Below, one piece after another: positions 13,022-25,939 of a DNA stretch of 64,000 nucleotides (its first letter is position 1; each line of letters starts with the position of its first letter). The DNA is from Cranoglanis bouderius. Taxonomy: Eukaryota > Chordata > Actinopteri > Siluriformes > Cranoglanididae. Both the position numbers and the translations under genes were made by a program. Location: assembly GCA_023630585.1 (NCBI GenBank), contig CM042544.1, positions 19,655,256 through 19,719,255 on the forward strand, written 5' to 3'. Under the pieces are notes generated by a model. It searched no databases. It saw only the letters and a list, made by a program, of their open reading frames with translations, and was not told where the DNA came from.

Positions 13022-16000
13022 CTGAGCGAGGCCTTGAGATGAGGAAAGATTCCTCTCTGTCACTCTATTCTAGGCATAAGGCAGAGCACAGTTTGGTCCA
13101 GAAAAGCAGGCAGAATCTCTTCTGTACCTGCTTGAGTACACATGGGATGGCACACAACCCAAGTTTAAGAAGCTGATTAAAAGATAAAGACTCCAAAAAG
13201 ACAGCTCTGTCGAAACCAGGTTTTAAGGTGCCAACTGGCTCTACTTCATCCAGTATCCTTCTTTCCTTATTCCAGAAAGCCCACCGCTAGCGGCACACAT
13301 AAAAACAGTGAACTCTCTTCATTTTGTAGTCTTTGTAATCTTGCCATCTGAAGACAAGACAGCTCCAAATTACTGCAATGCACAGAGCCTGATGGCATAT
13401 GCTCACTGACAGCCTCTCAAAAGTCCAGCAAGCTCTCAGAGAGTAACTCTCCCCTGCATGCTCACACACTGCATTGTCACATAAAAAATAAATCCACTTC
13501 GGCAGTAACATGAACTAAATGACACTGTTCACTTGCACTTTCCTCACTGACAGTTATTAATTGTACGTGTCCTATTAAACTTGAACTTCACCTGCTCTTT
13601 TCTGAATGTCATACAGACAAAAGTACACTTTCTGGAAATTCCTTTTTCATAAGGCACATACTTTTATGTACATTATGCACACATTAAGTGAACTGTTATC
13701 TCTCATCTTCTCACTCTTTCCATTTTCTTTACTTTTCTCCTCCTTCATTTTGCTGCCTACATTTTGCCATGATACCAGAAAGCACCTGGTGCAGTTCTCT
13801 ACCAATAATAAGTATTTGTAATTCCTGTAAAGAGCTTAGAGCCTGCGAGACAGGTTTTTTAATAAAGTGTCGAATTTCCCTGGCGGAGAACCAGGTTTGT
13901 TAGTTTAATTTCATATATCTGACAGTCATTTCAGATTAAAGACCATAAATCTCTGCTCACAAGACTCAGAGTCACTGTTTATATATTTTTTTTAATTATT
14001 TCATCTGGGAAAACAGTTATATTTATAAGTAGGCTCAGTTTAAACAGGGAGCGTGTAACGCTAGTTCTTCCCTGATGGAAGAGCCAATCAATAGGTCCAC
14101 ACCATTGTGCCTTCTCAGGTTACATGAATCAGCATTTGTTTGACTAAAACCATTGCTTAGAGCTGGTTGAGAGAAAGTTAATGAGATTATAGGCACGCAG
14201 AATAACAGCGATATTTGTGGGTGACAAGTAAATAAGAAATAATAATGCAATAATAATGCAAATGAGATTTTAATTCACTGAATGAAACAAGATGCTGTCA
14301 AAAACATGACTGAGACAGACTGGCAACACTAGAGGCAATAAACATCAGGTTGCATTTCATGTTTTTTTCTTATGCAGCAAGCTTTTTTCCAAACCGCATC
14401 TTAAGCTCTCGCTGCTCACTAGTGTGTACTCAACCCAACAATAACTCACTGAAAATTGAGTTACTATAGAATCTCGCAGAACCTGCAGCCAACACTGAAT
14501 AAGGAAAGTAACAGGAACCTTTCATATTTATTTCATTATGTCCCAGCTATAAAGGAATACTATCTGAAAGCTCGGGACTCTCCAAGGACAACTCTGAACT
14601 GTCTCATTTCTGCTGCATCCTAACACAAGGGTCGTCATATTAACACAAGCCTAGTCTACACACAGACAAGTTTCTGCTTCTTACATTTATGTTTCCGTCT
14701 TCACCTCTTCTTGCACACCTCTTTCCTTCACTCTTTCTGTGTGTGTGTAACTTCTCTCTGTGTTTCTGTCAGACTTGCAGAGAGACAGAGAGAGTCTGAT
14801 GCTGGCACTCCTCTCTGCTTGATCACGCTCTTCATGCCAACAGGCCCACAGCGTGCTGGGGGCTCACTGTCAGCAGACAAACAGCTCAAGCACTAGACAC
14901 ACTCTTTCAGCCTGGCACAGGAGGCAAAAATGAGCCAGAGAGACTGTTGCATAGTGTAGTTGTCACTATGTGGATGTTTTATTAGCGTAAAGAGAATACA
15001 TTTTAATTCGTGTGTATAGAAGTGCATGGCATCTGACTAAGGAATTATGTTGAGGGTTGATTTTCTTGTTAAAATAATTGCAGCTCGGAATGGCATTGAT
15101 TTCAGGAAATAAAAATCTGAATCTGAGAATGGGAGTTTGTCAAACGTATTGCACCAAAGAGGCACTGATTCTTGAAAACTGATTGTTGGTTATAGGATAG
15201 TTAGTGGTGTTTTAAAGTGAGACATTTTGTCTCACTCTTCAGTTTCATCACAATTAGAAGACTGCTCATTTACTGCACTGAAAGTCATTTTACTTTTACA
15301 GTATTTCCCGCATCTTAATTTTGCTGTCTGCCTGCTGTCTTCTCAGATGGCGCTCTCAATAAGAGACGACTCCACCTGACTCAGCAGGAATATTATATGT
15401 GCATGTGTAATTGTGGATGTATAGACCAGGATGACAGTATTCTCTAAACTGCAGGGGTTTGTGGAGAAAAAAAAGAGCCTATAGAAAAATCTGATTAAAG
15501 GCTGGTACTAAAGAGTGACAGCACTGATGCTCTCTCTTATATCTGTCATCTGCATGATGCATTAAATAGGCCATGTCCTTCTGCCCAAGAATGTGCTCTC
15601 CTCTTACATAAGGTTTGAACGTCATGTGCTCTTAACTACAAGCCAATATTCAGATTCATGGCTTTGTAAATGGAACCTGTGATTGATGGAATTTTGTAAA
15701 GTCTGTTCCACATCCTGCTGCAAACTAGAAGACCAACAACAGACTGCAATCTCCTATAATACTGTAGCAGAATTCTTATCAGACATGGCTTATCTGTCAG
15801 AAAGATCAGACATTAATACTGTGTGTGTGAAAATGCTACAGCGTTTAGGTGTATTACAGAGGCTTGTAATGAAAGAATATTTCAGCTGAAATCCAACATA
15901 ACGTCCAATGGAAACCTCAGATTTCTCTTGTATGTTCAGGTTAATGTTTGGATGTTTAATATCTCCATAATTACAGTAATAAGTAAAAGGATACCAGTGG

Positions 16001-16157
16001 AGTCAATGAAAGCAGTTCACCATATTATGCCTTATCTCATGTAAGTGAAGGTAAGCTGTGGATGATGGTAAGTCTTTTTAACAGCTCATTAATTTCCATA
16101 AAATATGTTTTGTGAATACAGTGTATCCATATTATATACCCCCTTTCATATGAGTCC
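13020..16157. other. No gene seen
   Basis: Unique-looking AT-rich DNA, no repeat family recognised, open frames short. The stretch may hold regulatory sequence, but this cannot be judged from one genome. Confidence 0.55.
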
Positions 16158-16765
16158 ACCGCAAGTCTTCTTCTTTTCCTTTCGGCTGTTCACTTCAGGG
16201 GTCGCCACAGCGAATCATCTGCCTCCATCTAGCCCTGTCCCCTGCATCCTCTTCTCTCAGACCGACTACCTTCATGTCCTCCTTCACTACATCCATAAAC
16301 CTCCCCTTTGGTCTTCCTCTCGGCCTCCTGCCTGGCAGCTCTAACCTCAGCATCCTTTTACCGATATATTCGCCTCTCTAACTTTGTCTCCAAAACATCT
16401 CACATGTGCTGTCCCCCTGATGTACTCATTCCTGATCCTATCCATCCTCGTCACTCCCAAAGAGAACCTCAACATCTTCAGCTAACTCTAACTCTTCCTC
16501 CTGTCTTTTCCTCAGTGCAACTGTCTCCAAACCATACAACATCGCTGGTCTCACTACTGTCCTGTACACCTTTCCTTTCATTCTTGCTGGTACTCTTTTA
16601 TCACACAACAGACCTGACACTTTTCTCCACCCATTCCAACCTGCCTGCACACGCTTCTTCACCTCTTTTCCACACTCCCCGTTGCTCTGGACTGTTGACC
16701 CTAAGTACTTAAAATCCTGCACCTTCTTTATCTCTTCTCCCTGTAACCTCACTGAGAAATGAGTC
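16158..16765 (-). mobile_element. LINE reverse-transcriptase ORF, 3' end fragment
   Basis: The minus strand encodes QDFKYLGSTVQSNGECGKEV, RVQAGWNGWRKVSGLLCDKR, VYRTVVRPAMLYGLETVAL, then, after a break, LELPGRRPRGRPKGRFMDVV and KEDMKVVG to a stop. FKYLGS, MLYG.E and GR..GRP..R are the C-terminal part of many LINE ORF2 proteins. The catalytic YADD region and all 5' sequence are missing. The exact clade is not assigned. Confidence 0.82.
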
Positions 16766-18885
16766 AACCGCAAGTAAATGCTTTAATATATCATTCAAAT
16801 ATGGCAATGAAAATTTTCTATATTAAATCTAGAAATGTGTCTATATTATTCATCATTCTTGGCCAAATTCAGAATTTCAAATATCTCACTGCAGTATCGC
16901 ACTGTTTGTTCATTTAACACAAACTGTTTCAGAGTGTGAAGATCTCTTTTGAAGCCCCCGACACACCGCCTGTAGAACTCCAGTGAAGCATGGCTTCTAT
17001 CAGCTCCTATGGCAGATTCAAGTATACTTTGTTTTAATGGGAGCAAAGAATAAAGCTCTTTGGACAACAGGCTTTTAATATGTTATTTTGGGTTCTGCCT
17101 GGACGCAGGGCTTCACTGGGGGTCAATGAATGCATGGGCAGGTGGGTTTTGCCTAGAAAAAAGTATTTCAATGTTTATTGAACAGTGTGCTCTTGGCTTG
17201 TACTGCCCAGACACATAGCTTCTGCTTATGATAATTCGAAGATCTCTCAAAGAACCTCGCACCCAACTGCCTATCACTGAAACGTTAATGAACATGAACA
17301 TATCAGTGCCAGTCGGACTCGCAGAGTGCTCAGAACTGCAGCAGACCTCCGTAACTGAAGTCATAACTGTTTTACACAACTTGAATAGCCTGTTAATTTA
17401 CCATTGTAATTGTTTGATGTTCTGATAGGTTTGATGTAAATGTTTGATTCATTTTTTTGTTTATTTATAGATTTCTAGTTGTCACTACCTTCTTCAGTGA
17501 AATTGAGCTAACTAGTGTAATCGTTTTGACTTCATTTTGGAAAGGACATTTGGTGCTCTCACTTATGAGAAGAGACTGAGAATTAAACAGGAGGCCAGAC
17601 CAACAGATGAAACAGAGCACACACAGATATATATTTCAATAACACACACCTGGGTTCTCCCTATTTTAAAAAACAGCAGCTGTCAGTAGAGTCCACAGTA
17701 TAAAAGATCTCAAAAAGGGTTTCAAGGTCCAGTCCTGAAGAGTTACTGCTATGTAATTTTCTCTGTACTCATACACCTGATTTGAGTCGTTAGGTGGGAA
17801 TAGAGACAAATGAACCAGACTGTGGCTTCCAGGACTGGAGTTGGGAACAATAATAAAGACAGCACAATATAATAGCCAAGCATACATGGCAAAACAATAT
17901 CATAATTGTACACTAATTAGCTGGCATCAGTGGCCTGTAGTAAATCTATCTAGTAGTCATTCGGTCTGCGATCTGAAAATATAATGGGAAAGTCAAACCC
18001 TTCTAGATAATCAGCATCGGAATGTATCAGAGAAATGATACATTATCTGAGTCTTATCAATGTATGTTAATGTCTATATGCTTCACACTGAATGATCACC
18101 TGATGATGCTAGCTCATGGTTTGTTTGCCCTTGGCTCTGTGGCATGGTGTGCCCACTTCACTTTAATGTGCTTTCCAGTAAACACAAGAAGATGAATGTT
18201 TATTTTACTTTATTAAATAGGATATAATGAAATTATACTGAACAAAATCCAGAAAGAAATAGATCATTCAGGGTTATTTAAGTATGATCTCATTTATATA
18301 TTGACTGTTTCAAGTAACTGTGTGAATTGTAAATTAACACTTCACAGTGAAAATCTCTATATAAATGGTGAGAGGCTATTAAACATACTGCGGAAATGAC
18401 TGAACTGTTCTAACCAAGTATATTGAAAAGAGCACTAAGAGCAGCAATAAAAGCTCTTCCCCGGGCGTTTGATTGTGTCAGTTCTGAATGCTAATGACTG
18501 TGAGGGCAATGTAATCATATCCATGAATATTACTGTAGTTCTTTTTTTTTCTGCACTACAGAGTGTTTATCTTTAATAAAAGTCTCACATACAGAATATA
18601 CACTGCTTACATTCAGTTTTTGGTGCTCCAAAAAAATCATCACATGAAATCACACTTCAGATTAGAGCAACAGTTTAAGCGACCATTTTCCTGCAGCAAT
18701 GAAACTTTGTTTATTTGCTTGCTTGTTTGTTTGGTCAGTGTTGCTCTTAAATGCATCTCCCCAGTGAATGAGAAATATGACCAGGCTCTATGTGGAATTA
18801 ATGTGTACAATATAGCCTAGTGTGGCTGAACAAAGAAAGTGGGAGGAGGGTGCGGGGGCCTTGTTCATGCTCATTTTATCACAAT

Positions 18886-18890
<5 letters not shown>
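16766..18890. other. No certain gene; one protein-like minus-strand frame
   Basis: A 73-codon minus-strand frame at 16846-17067 looks protein-like (see findings). A repeat fragment (ccagtcctgaag ... ccaggactggag) lies at about 17725-17855. The remainder shows nothing. Confidence 0.5.
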
Positions 18891-18960
<70 letters not shown>

Positions 18961-19007
18961 AAACCCCCCATATAAAAAAAAACACAGAAGGCCACATACA
19001 ATATGCA

Positions 19008-19072
<65 letters not shown>
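18891..19072. repeat. Paired (CA)n and (CT)n microsatellites
   Basis: CA run 18891-18958 and CT run 19012-19072, separated by 53 bp. Confidence 0.96.
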
Positions 19073-19076
<4 letters not shown>

Positions 19077-19773
19077 ATAATTTATTCATAATTAGACATG
19101 CACGTAATATCCAGGGGACATGTCTTATTTATCACAGGAGGTTCCATAGTCCCCTGTCTCAGCCTTCCCAAACAGAGATGGTACAATGGTGTAGTCATAT
19201 TCATGATTGTGTGTGTGCACATACGCGTGCTGTGGTGGTGGCAGTGGTGTTGTGGGGGGGGGAGGTGTACAGTAACAACCACAGCCACATAGGTTAAGAA
19301 GAAATATTGATTACTTATAGCAGTGCAGCCTCTCCCTCTTTCTTTCTTTATCTTTCCCTCTCCTTTCTATCTTCTCCCTCTCTGCAGTTGACCTTGCAAA
19401 CATTTTTTTTTCACTACAGTAGAAACAATATATCCGGATTAAATGAGGATGCTTACAGCTCATGTATAGGTATAAAGGAGTGGGATGGAAACAGTGAGGA
19501 TAAGGCATTGTTGCATGGCATTGGCTTTATGGGCTTTGGCATGCAGAGCAGGGAGGCTGTGGGATGTGGTGCCTCTCAACACCGCCACCTGCTGCAGAAC
19601 ACTGAACACTGGACGGTCAATGTGGCATGAACAGGACAAGAGTCTACAGAAAATAGCATACACTTAATTATGACACTAAAGAAATGGATTTCTCTTAATC
19701 CATTTCTCATTTATCACAATAAAAAATGAATTTTAAGGCATGTATCTGTAACTTTATAATTTCTATCATGATA

Positions 19774-20236
19774 CACACTATATATAAATATGTGGACACC
19801 TGACCATCACGCCATATGTGGGCCTTCCCCAAACTGTTGTCACAAAATTGGAAGCACACAAGATGTCTATGTATGCTGTAGCATTACAGTTTCCCTTCAC
19901 TGGAACTAAGAGGCCCAAACATGTTGCAGCATGGCAAAGCCCTTGTGCACAAAGTGAGAGCCATGAAGGCATAGTTTGCTAATGTTGGAGTGAAAGAACT
20001 CAACTGGCCTGCACAGAGCCCTGACCTCAACCCCACTGAACACCTTTTGGATGAACTGAAACACCGACTGCACCCCAGGCCTCCTCACCCGACGGCAGTG
20101 CCTGACCTCACTAACGCTCTTAGTGGAAAGCCTTCCCAGAAGAGTGAAGGTTATTATGACAGCAAAGGGGGGATGTACAAAAAGCACGTATGATTTTGAT
20201 TGGTCAGGTGTCCACAAACCTTTGGCCATATATTGT
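19774..20236 (+). mobile_element. Tc1-derived non-autonomous element, both ends present
   Basis: Starts near cactatatataaatatgtgg followed by acacctgaccatcac, and ends with the complement (ggtcaggtgtccacaaacct ... ggccatatattgta). The inside encodes only the end of a Tc1-type transposase (NWPAQSPDLNPTEHLLDELK, then VESLPRRV-like text), so most of the enzyme is deleted. About 460 bp long. The same family appears at 8548-8600, 22542-22690 and 29793-31357. Confidence 0.78.
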
Positions 20237-20266
20237 AGTTTAAAATTCTCACAGAGCCTGTATATA

Positions 20267-20802
20267 CAGTACTGTGCAAAAGTTTTAGGCACATGCAAAG
20301 AAATGCTGTAGAGCAAAGATGCCTTCAAAATAATTAAATTAAATGTTTCTACATTTTAAAAAAAATACCATAAAGAACAGTAAACAGTAGTAAATGAAAC
20401 AAAGTCAATATTTGGTGTGACAAAAAAATAAAAATAAAAATAGTAGTCTCTGGTACAATTTGTGCAGTTTTATAAGGAAATTAGTTCGTAAGTTTTATTG
20501 AGCATCTTGCAGAACCAGACACAGTTCTTCTGGAGACTTTGACTTTCGCACTCGCTTCTTATTTTTGCAGCAAAACCCAGCAGCCTTCATTGTGTTTTTT
20601 TGTCTGAAAAGTGGTCTCTTGTGTAATATGCTGCTTTCTCAAACATTTTTCTGTAACATTTAATTTTGTGCTAGAAAACTAATGTTTGGGAATCTAAAAT
20701 GTTTTTTGTACTGACTTGATAATGTAGAAGTCATAAAATAAAAAATCTATAACAAAGTTTGTACTAAAAAAATAGGGTGCCTAAAACTTTTGCACAATAC
20801 TG
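20267..20802. mobile_element. 536-bp Tc1-type MITE, copy 1
   Basis: Ends cagtactgtgcaaaagtttt plus aggca, and its complement (tgcctaaaacttttgcacaa), flanked by TA. The inside is AT-rich; the reverse strand may keep a transposase C-terminus (MKAAGFCCKN). A second copy, nearly identical apart from small indels, lies at 42696-43226. Confidence 0.85.
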
Positions 20803-20839
20803 TATCACAGTATAATGCATGTCTTCAATCTAGCAGGCA

Positions 20840-21140
20840 CAATATTTATTCATCCATTCATCTTCATGATGAATTCCAGTTTTAGCCTGGTCAAGGTTGC
20901 CGTGGACCCAGGAACACTGCACATAAGGCAGGAGAATTCACCCCAGATTGAATGCCAGGGCACCATGCACACACATTCACACCAACTGGCAATTTGGTAT
21001 AGCCAAATCCACATGTTTTTAGACAGTGGGAGGAAACTGATTAACCTGGAGGAAACCCATGTGAACACAGGTAGATACAAAACTCCACCAGGTCAGGATC
21101 AAACCTGGGACTCTGGAGCTACACCACCATGCAGCCACAA
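20840..21140. repeat. Diverged dispersed repeat
   Basis: Contains tcatccattcatcttcatga, ttggtatagccaaatccaca, gtgggaggaaactgattaac and a ctccaccaggtcaggatcaaacctggga block. The layout is as in the 300-bp repeat but the sequence is different enough to be another subfamily. A similar copy lies at 54760-55035. Confidence 0.55.
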
Positions 21141-21927
21141 TATTTATTGTGAAGTACATTTTTTTTAATTGAAAGAAACAATAAAGAGATAGCCCTTATA
21201 AGACACTCAAAGCTAGATGGACAAAAAAATTCACAAATAAAAAAAACTTGCCCTTACCACCAAAACAACAACCAAATGACACCAAATCAATCACACATTA
21301 ACTTGTCATGAACACTATCTACTACCCAAAGGACTAAACAGTATTAAAAAAAGAACACAATCATTTTCACATTAAGCGTTTTCAGCTCTATAGAAACCCA
21401 TTATATGGAAACAGCTTAACCCGGCTTAATGTGATAAAACGGTGACCTAGAAACACCTCATTTTATATATTGTCATACCACCCACTACTACTCTCTACTA
21501 CCACTTTCTCTATATCTGCTAATTGGTAACAGGTCTAAGTAATGTTAGATTTGAACAATTCTGTCTTTTTTAGTCGTGCTCAGCTGTGCAGTTCTACAAA
21601 AGTCTGAGTGATGTAGGCTTATATCTTCATCCCACGCCTACAGTTTGTGTGTGCGCGCGTGCGTGCGTGCGTGCGTGTGTGTGTGTGTGTGCCTTCCTGC
21701 AGTTTCTGCAGCATCACCATCAGCATGCATGGGCTTTTCCGCTGAACAGGGCATTTTTGGCTGCCTTTGTAAGACAATATGTAGTTATAGCTAGGACATA
21801 TGCATTATAGAGTACCGTCTTACAAAGAATAGAAACATGCCTATTTGTATGGGCTGTGCAAGAACTGTACACTTTAAGTGTACAATAAGAAGCAACACAC
21901 AAGTTATTGTTAATTACTGATTAGTGT

Positions 21928-22030
21928 GATGGACTGGTGTACTTGCCTTGCAACCAGTGTTACCAGGATAGGCTCTGGAGCTACCATGACCCTTACCAGG
22001 AAAAAGTGCTTACTGAAGATAAATGAATGA
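21928..22030. repeat. Short dispersed repeat fragment
   Basis: gatggactggtgtacttgcc, ataggctctggagctaccat and the tail gataaatgaatgaatg. A related fragment is at 22405-22512 (ccatccagggtgaattccca ... gatgaatgaatgaa). Confidence 0.5.
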
Positions 22031-22404
22031 ATGATTATGATTTATGTTTTCATAACACCATATTATTACACCAACTCAGTAGAGTAGTAATCTTGACTTG
22101 CAACTCTGGCCTTTGACAAATATTGTTGAATATACTGAGCAAATTACATGCAAAGTTAATTTGTTTAAATATATGTAAACAATATATAGTTTGTTTGCTT
22201 TTTTTTTTTTTTTTTAATTTTAAAAAAAGCTAATTGCTTTTGCAAGTTTTGTTCAACAGACCAAGGGCAACTGATTAGATGATAAACATGCCTATAATGA
22301 CTATTTTGCATGATCATCATGTGAACATCAAGATTCTAGATCAATTTTAGTTCTGCTATGTTGTGTATAAAATTAATCTTAAACATATCTATAGACCCAT
22401 GTCT

Positions 22405-22512
22405 ATAAAGTGGTGTACCATCCAGGGTGAATTCCCACCCAGTGCTCCCAGGAAAGGCTCTGGATCCACTGTAACACTGTCCAGAATAAAGCTGAAGATG
22501 AATGAATGAAAT
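22405..22512. repeat. Short dispersed repeat fragment
   Basis: Related to 21928-22030: ccagggtgaattcccaccca, aggctctggatccactgtaa and the tail gctgaagatgaatgaatgaa. Confidence 0.5.
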
Positions 22513-22541
22513 CTATAAGAGCATTTGGTTCAAGAAGTATT

Positions 22542-22690
22542 TACACTGTGTGGCTTGTGGACACCTGACCAATCACACCCATGTGCTTGTTTAACACCCC
22601 TTTTAAGAGTTATAATAACCTCCACTCTTCTGTGAAGGCTTTCCACTAGATTTTGGAACATGGCTGTGGGGATTTGCCCATTCAGCCACA
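22542..22690 (-). mobile_element. Fragment of the 19.8-kb Tc1-derived family
   Basis: Contains cttgtggacacctgaccaat and cacccatgtgcttgtt, and the reverse strand of the last part of the transposase (AMFQNLVESLHRRVEVII). Both outer boundaries are blurred. Confidence 0.65.
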
Positions 22691-23478
22691 AGAACATAAT
22701 ACAAAAATATTCTAGATAAAGACTCATGTGTCATGAGAGAAATCCTTCATACTATTCTACTCCAACACACATCCACACCAGTATCATGCATCACCTTACA
22801 TGCCTATGTCTGATAAAAGCCTATATAATCATCAAACCAGAAAGGTATTAAAACGTTTGCCCCAAGCCATAGAGTCACTTGTTCCAAACTTACTGTATAT
22901 ATATTCAAACTTAGAGCCAGCAATCTCTGAACAAAGCCAAAGGGCTTATGCCTGTGCCAAAACAGATAAAACTCTAGTCACCCACAGTGCACAGGGTCTT
23001 TGTTCTTGGCTAAAATCTCCTTCATTTGTTGCCTCAGAGGTTGTTCAGTCGATATCAACTTAATTATACTCATGCTGGGTATTAGCAGTCAAGTACGTCT
23101 TTAGCAAGATAACACATCAATAGTAACTAAATTATAAAGTTTTGATAAGAGGAAAATATTTAATAAAACTCTACACCGTGACTCTGAAATAGTGATGGAG
23201 GGAAATTAGAGTGTGACTTGTGTTTTACAAGGTATTCTTACCATTGGTCTTTTGTACTGGTGTGAGGATATGTTTTCCAAAGAAATCATATCCTTTAAAA
23301 ACACCACACAAGGGATGTAATTTCCTAAAACCGGATATAAATCTACTTAAATATTTGCTCTTATGTCAAAATGCATTCTAAAAGTATTTACATGTTATTC
23401 TATGATTCATGGCCATTGAATTTTCATGTACAGAAGCTTGCTGCCAGGCAAAGGATGTCAATCTTAGCTAATATGGCA

Positions 23479-24382
23479 GGTAATTCTAGAATTCTCAGCT
23501 GATCATGACGGAGAATACTAGAATCCTCAGCTGATCATGGTGGAGAATTCTAGAATCCTCAGCTGATCATGACGGAGAATGCTAGAATCCTCAGCTGATC
23601 ATGGTAGAGAATTCTAGAATCCTCAGCTGATCATGACGGAGAATACTAGAATTCTCAGCTGATCATGGTAGAGAATTCTAGAATCCTCAGCTGATCATGG
23701 TGGAGAATACTAGAATCCTCAGCTGATCATGGTAGAGAATTCTAGAATCCTCAGCTGATCATGACGGAGAATACTAGAATCCTCAGCTGATTGTGGTGGA
23801 GAATTCTAGAATCCTCAGCTGATCATGACGGAGAATACTAGAATCCTCAGCTGATCATGGTAGAGAATTCTAGAATCCTCAGCTGATCATGACGGAGAAT
23901 ACTAGAATTCGCAGCTGATCATGGCGGAGAATTCTAGAATTCTCAGCTGATCATGGCGGAGAATTCTAGAATCCTCAATTGATCATGGTCGAGAATTCTA
24001 GAATCCTCAGCTGATCATGACGGAGAATACTAGAATTCGCAGCTGATCATGGCGGAGAATTCTAGAATCCTCAATTGATCATGGTAGAGAATTCTAGAAT
24101 CCTCAGCTGATTATGGTGGAGAATACTAGAATCCTCAGCTGATCGTGGTGGAGAATTCTAGAATTCTCAGCTGATCATGGCGGAGAATTCTAGAATCCTC
24201 AATTGATCATGGTCGAGAATTCTAGAATCCTCAGCTGATTGTGGTGGAGAATACTAGAATCCTCAGCTGATCATGACGGAGAATACTTGAATTCTCAGTT
24301 GATCATGGTGGAGAATTCTAGAATCCTCAGCTGATCATGGCAGAGAGTTCTAGCTGATCATGGTGGAGAATTCTAGAATCCT
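23479..24382. repeat. 32-bp minisatellite, about 28 copies
   Basis: Tandem units of the form gagaattctagaatcctcag followed by ctgatcatgacg. Each unit chains four palindromes: gaattc, ttctagaa, cagctg and tgatca. Two versions, gagaattc and gagaatac, alternate for much of the array, giving a 64-bp higher-order period; the last bases alternate between gacg and ggtg/ggta. Later units add aattga and ggcg variants. Units are all 32 bp except one short unit near the right end (24340-24360). Confidence 0.95.
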
Positions 24383-25939
24383 GTGCTAATTCAGCCCAAG
24401 TGATGGCTCTAGCTGGGATGGTTCGCTGGGAAATCAAACCCTCAGCTAGCAGGAGTTTTGATTTATCTGCGTAGCCCAGTCTCACAAGCGGTAACACTTA
24501 AATGAACTGCACTGCAGGGTGTTGTACTTTGATAAACACAATTATCATTGCTATTCATGAGACAAACTACAACCATGTACAAACATGTTTTCTCAGCCTG
24601 CAGTGCTGCCAGTCACGAACAGCTCTCCAAATGCAAAGTATGACAACAGAATTATCAGCCTTCTGTGAAGTTCAAATACTCATCCCACACATTGTGTTTA
24701 AGTGTTTTCATAAACGCACACAGAGCTTTTGAGATGACAAGGCGACATAGTGGCTGATTTCTAGGCCTGACCACAAATGAATATATTTGAAAACATATAC
24801 TGTATATCTTAAGCATTAAGCAAGTTCAATATGGTGACTATGAGATACTATGCCATGTTCACAACTTTTGTCACAACTAAATATTATGAGAATTTATACT
24901 TGATTTAACACATAGCATTTCTTTATGAGGTATTTAATTGGGGACCTTTTTGTGGACACAGTGGAAAAGATGTTAACATTGTGGCCTCAGCGATTTAATT
25001 CATGGCCACTCCTTAAACCAACATGTCACGTCAGTATCTTTGTAATTTTCCAGGCATAATGTAGGGAACATTAATTAAATTGGTGTAGCTTGATATCACT
25101 TTTATGGCAAAGGAGAGACAGAGAAAGAGAGAGCAGAAACAGGAAGATCAGGAGTTGAGTCCTTGGCTCAACTAAAAAAAGTGCTGACACGGGATGCCAC
25201 CAGTGAACTGTCTATCAGTCTGCCTGGATTGCAACTGAGATAGACTAGCTTTCGCTCCGTAATGATTCTGAGTAAAAGTGGCACACTTGCAAGATAAAGC
25301 TTTGAGCTTCTCTCCACTGTGCTGGAGTGACTGATTTCAGATTCCAGACTTCATTACAGTTCCAAGGACACTCTCACAGCCAGGCCCATACCTTACAACT
25401 AACAGATCTGTCTCCACCCCACAGAGCCCAGCTCCTCTATTTGACAGGCCAGGCAGGAAGGCAAACGGAGGGCATGAAAACTGCATAGAATTAATGTCTC
25501 ATTGCCTGTTTTATTTGGTGGCATATGCATGTATCCAATGCACATGGGTGGTTGTATTATTATTGCTGGTTGTAGCAACAACTGTACAAGATTGTAGGTG
25601 TACAGTAGGTGTACAGATTGTAACGTCATATACACCTTTTGTTCATACACATTACACAAGGCTAATCGATCTACTTCTGGCTTGTTCTTTTTTGTGTTTT
25701 TGTGGTGTTTTGGCTGCTTGTTTCCGAAGTTGGCTCCACTTACCGATCTCTGGAGCTGCCTGTCTGCCTGCTCTGTTTGTTCGCCGCTGCTCGCCATTTT
25801 CTCTTCCCCCGGGAATCTACTGTGCTGGGCCTCCGAGTGGGGAAAGTATGAAGATCGCTGAGCTGCCGGCATGGACTACATTAGACAAGTTTGACATTAG
25901 ATAAAACATTATATGATGCTTACAAAATATTAAAGGCTT
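24383..25939. other. No gene seen
   Basis: Between the minisatellite and the L2 LINE. A GC-richer patch at 25735-25880 with a 136-codon frame has no recognisable domain and is treated as noncoding. Confidence 0.5.

Noticed and set aside
18839..19297. Plus-strand open frame of 152 codons rich in His-Thr and Ser-Leu
   Set aside because: Created by CA and CT microsatellites.
23479..24382. CRISPR-like array
   Set aside because: There are no unique spacers; the whole 32-bp unit repeats head to tail, and the genome is that of a fish.
25494..25904. Plus-strand open frame of 136 codons
   Set aside because: Overlapped by a minus-strand frame of 157 codons, no known domain, no splice or promoter support; likely chance in a GC-richer patch.
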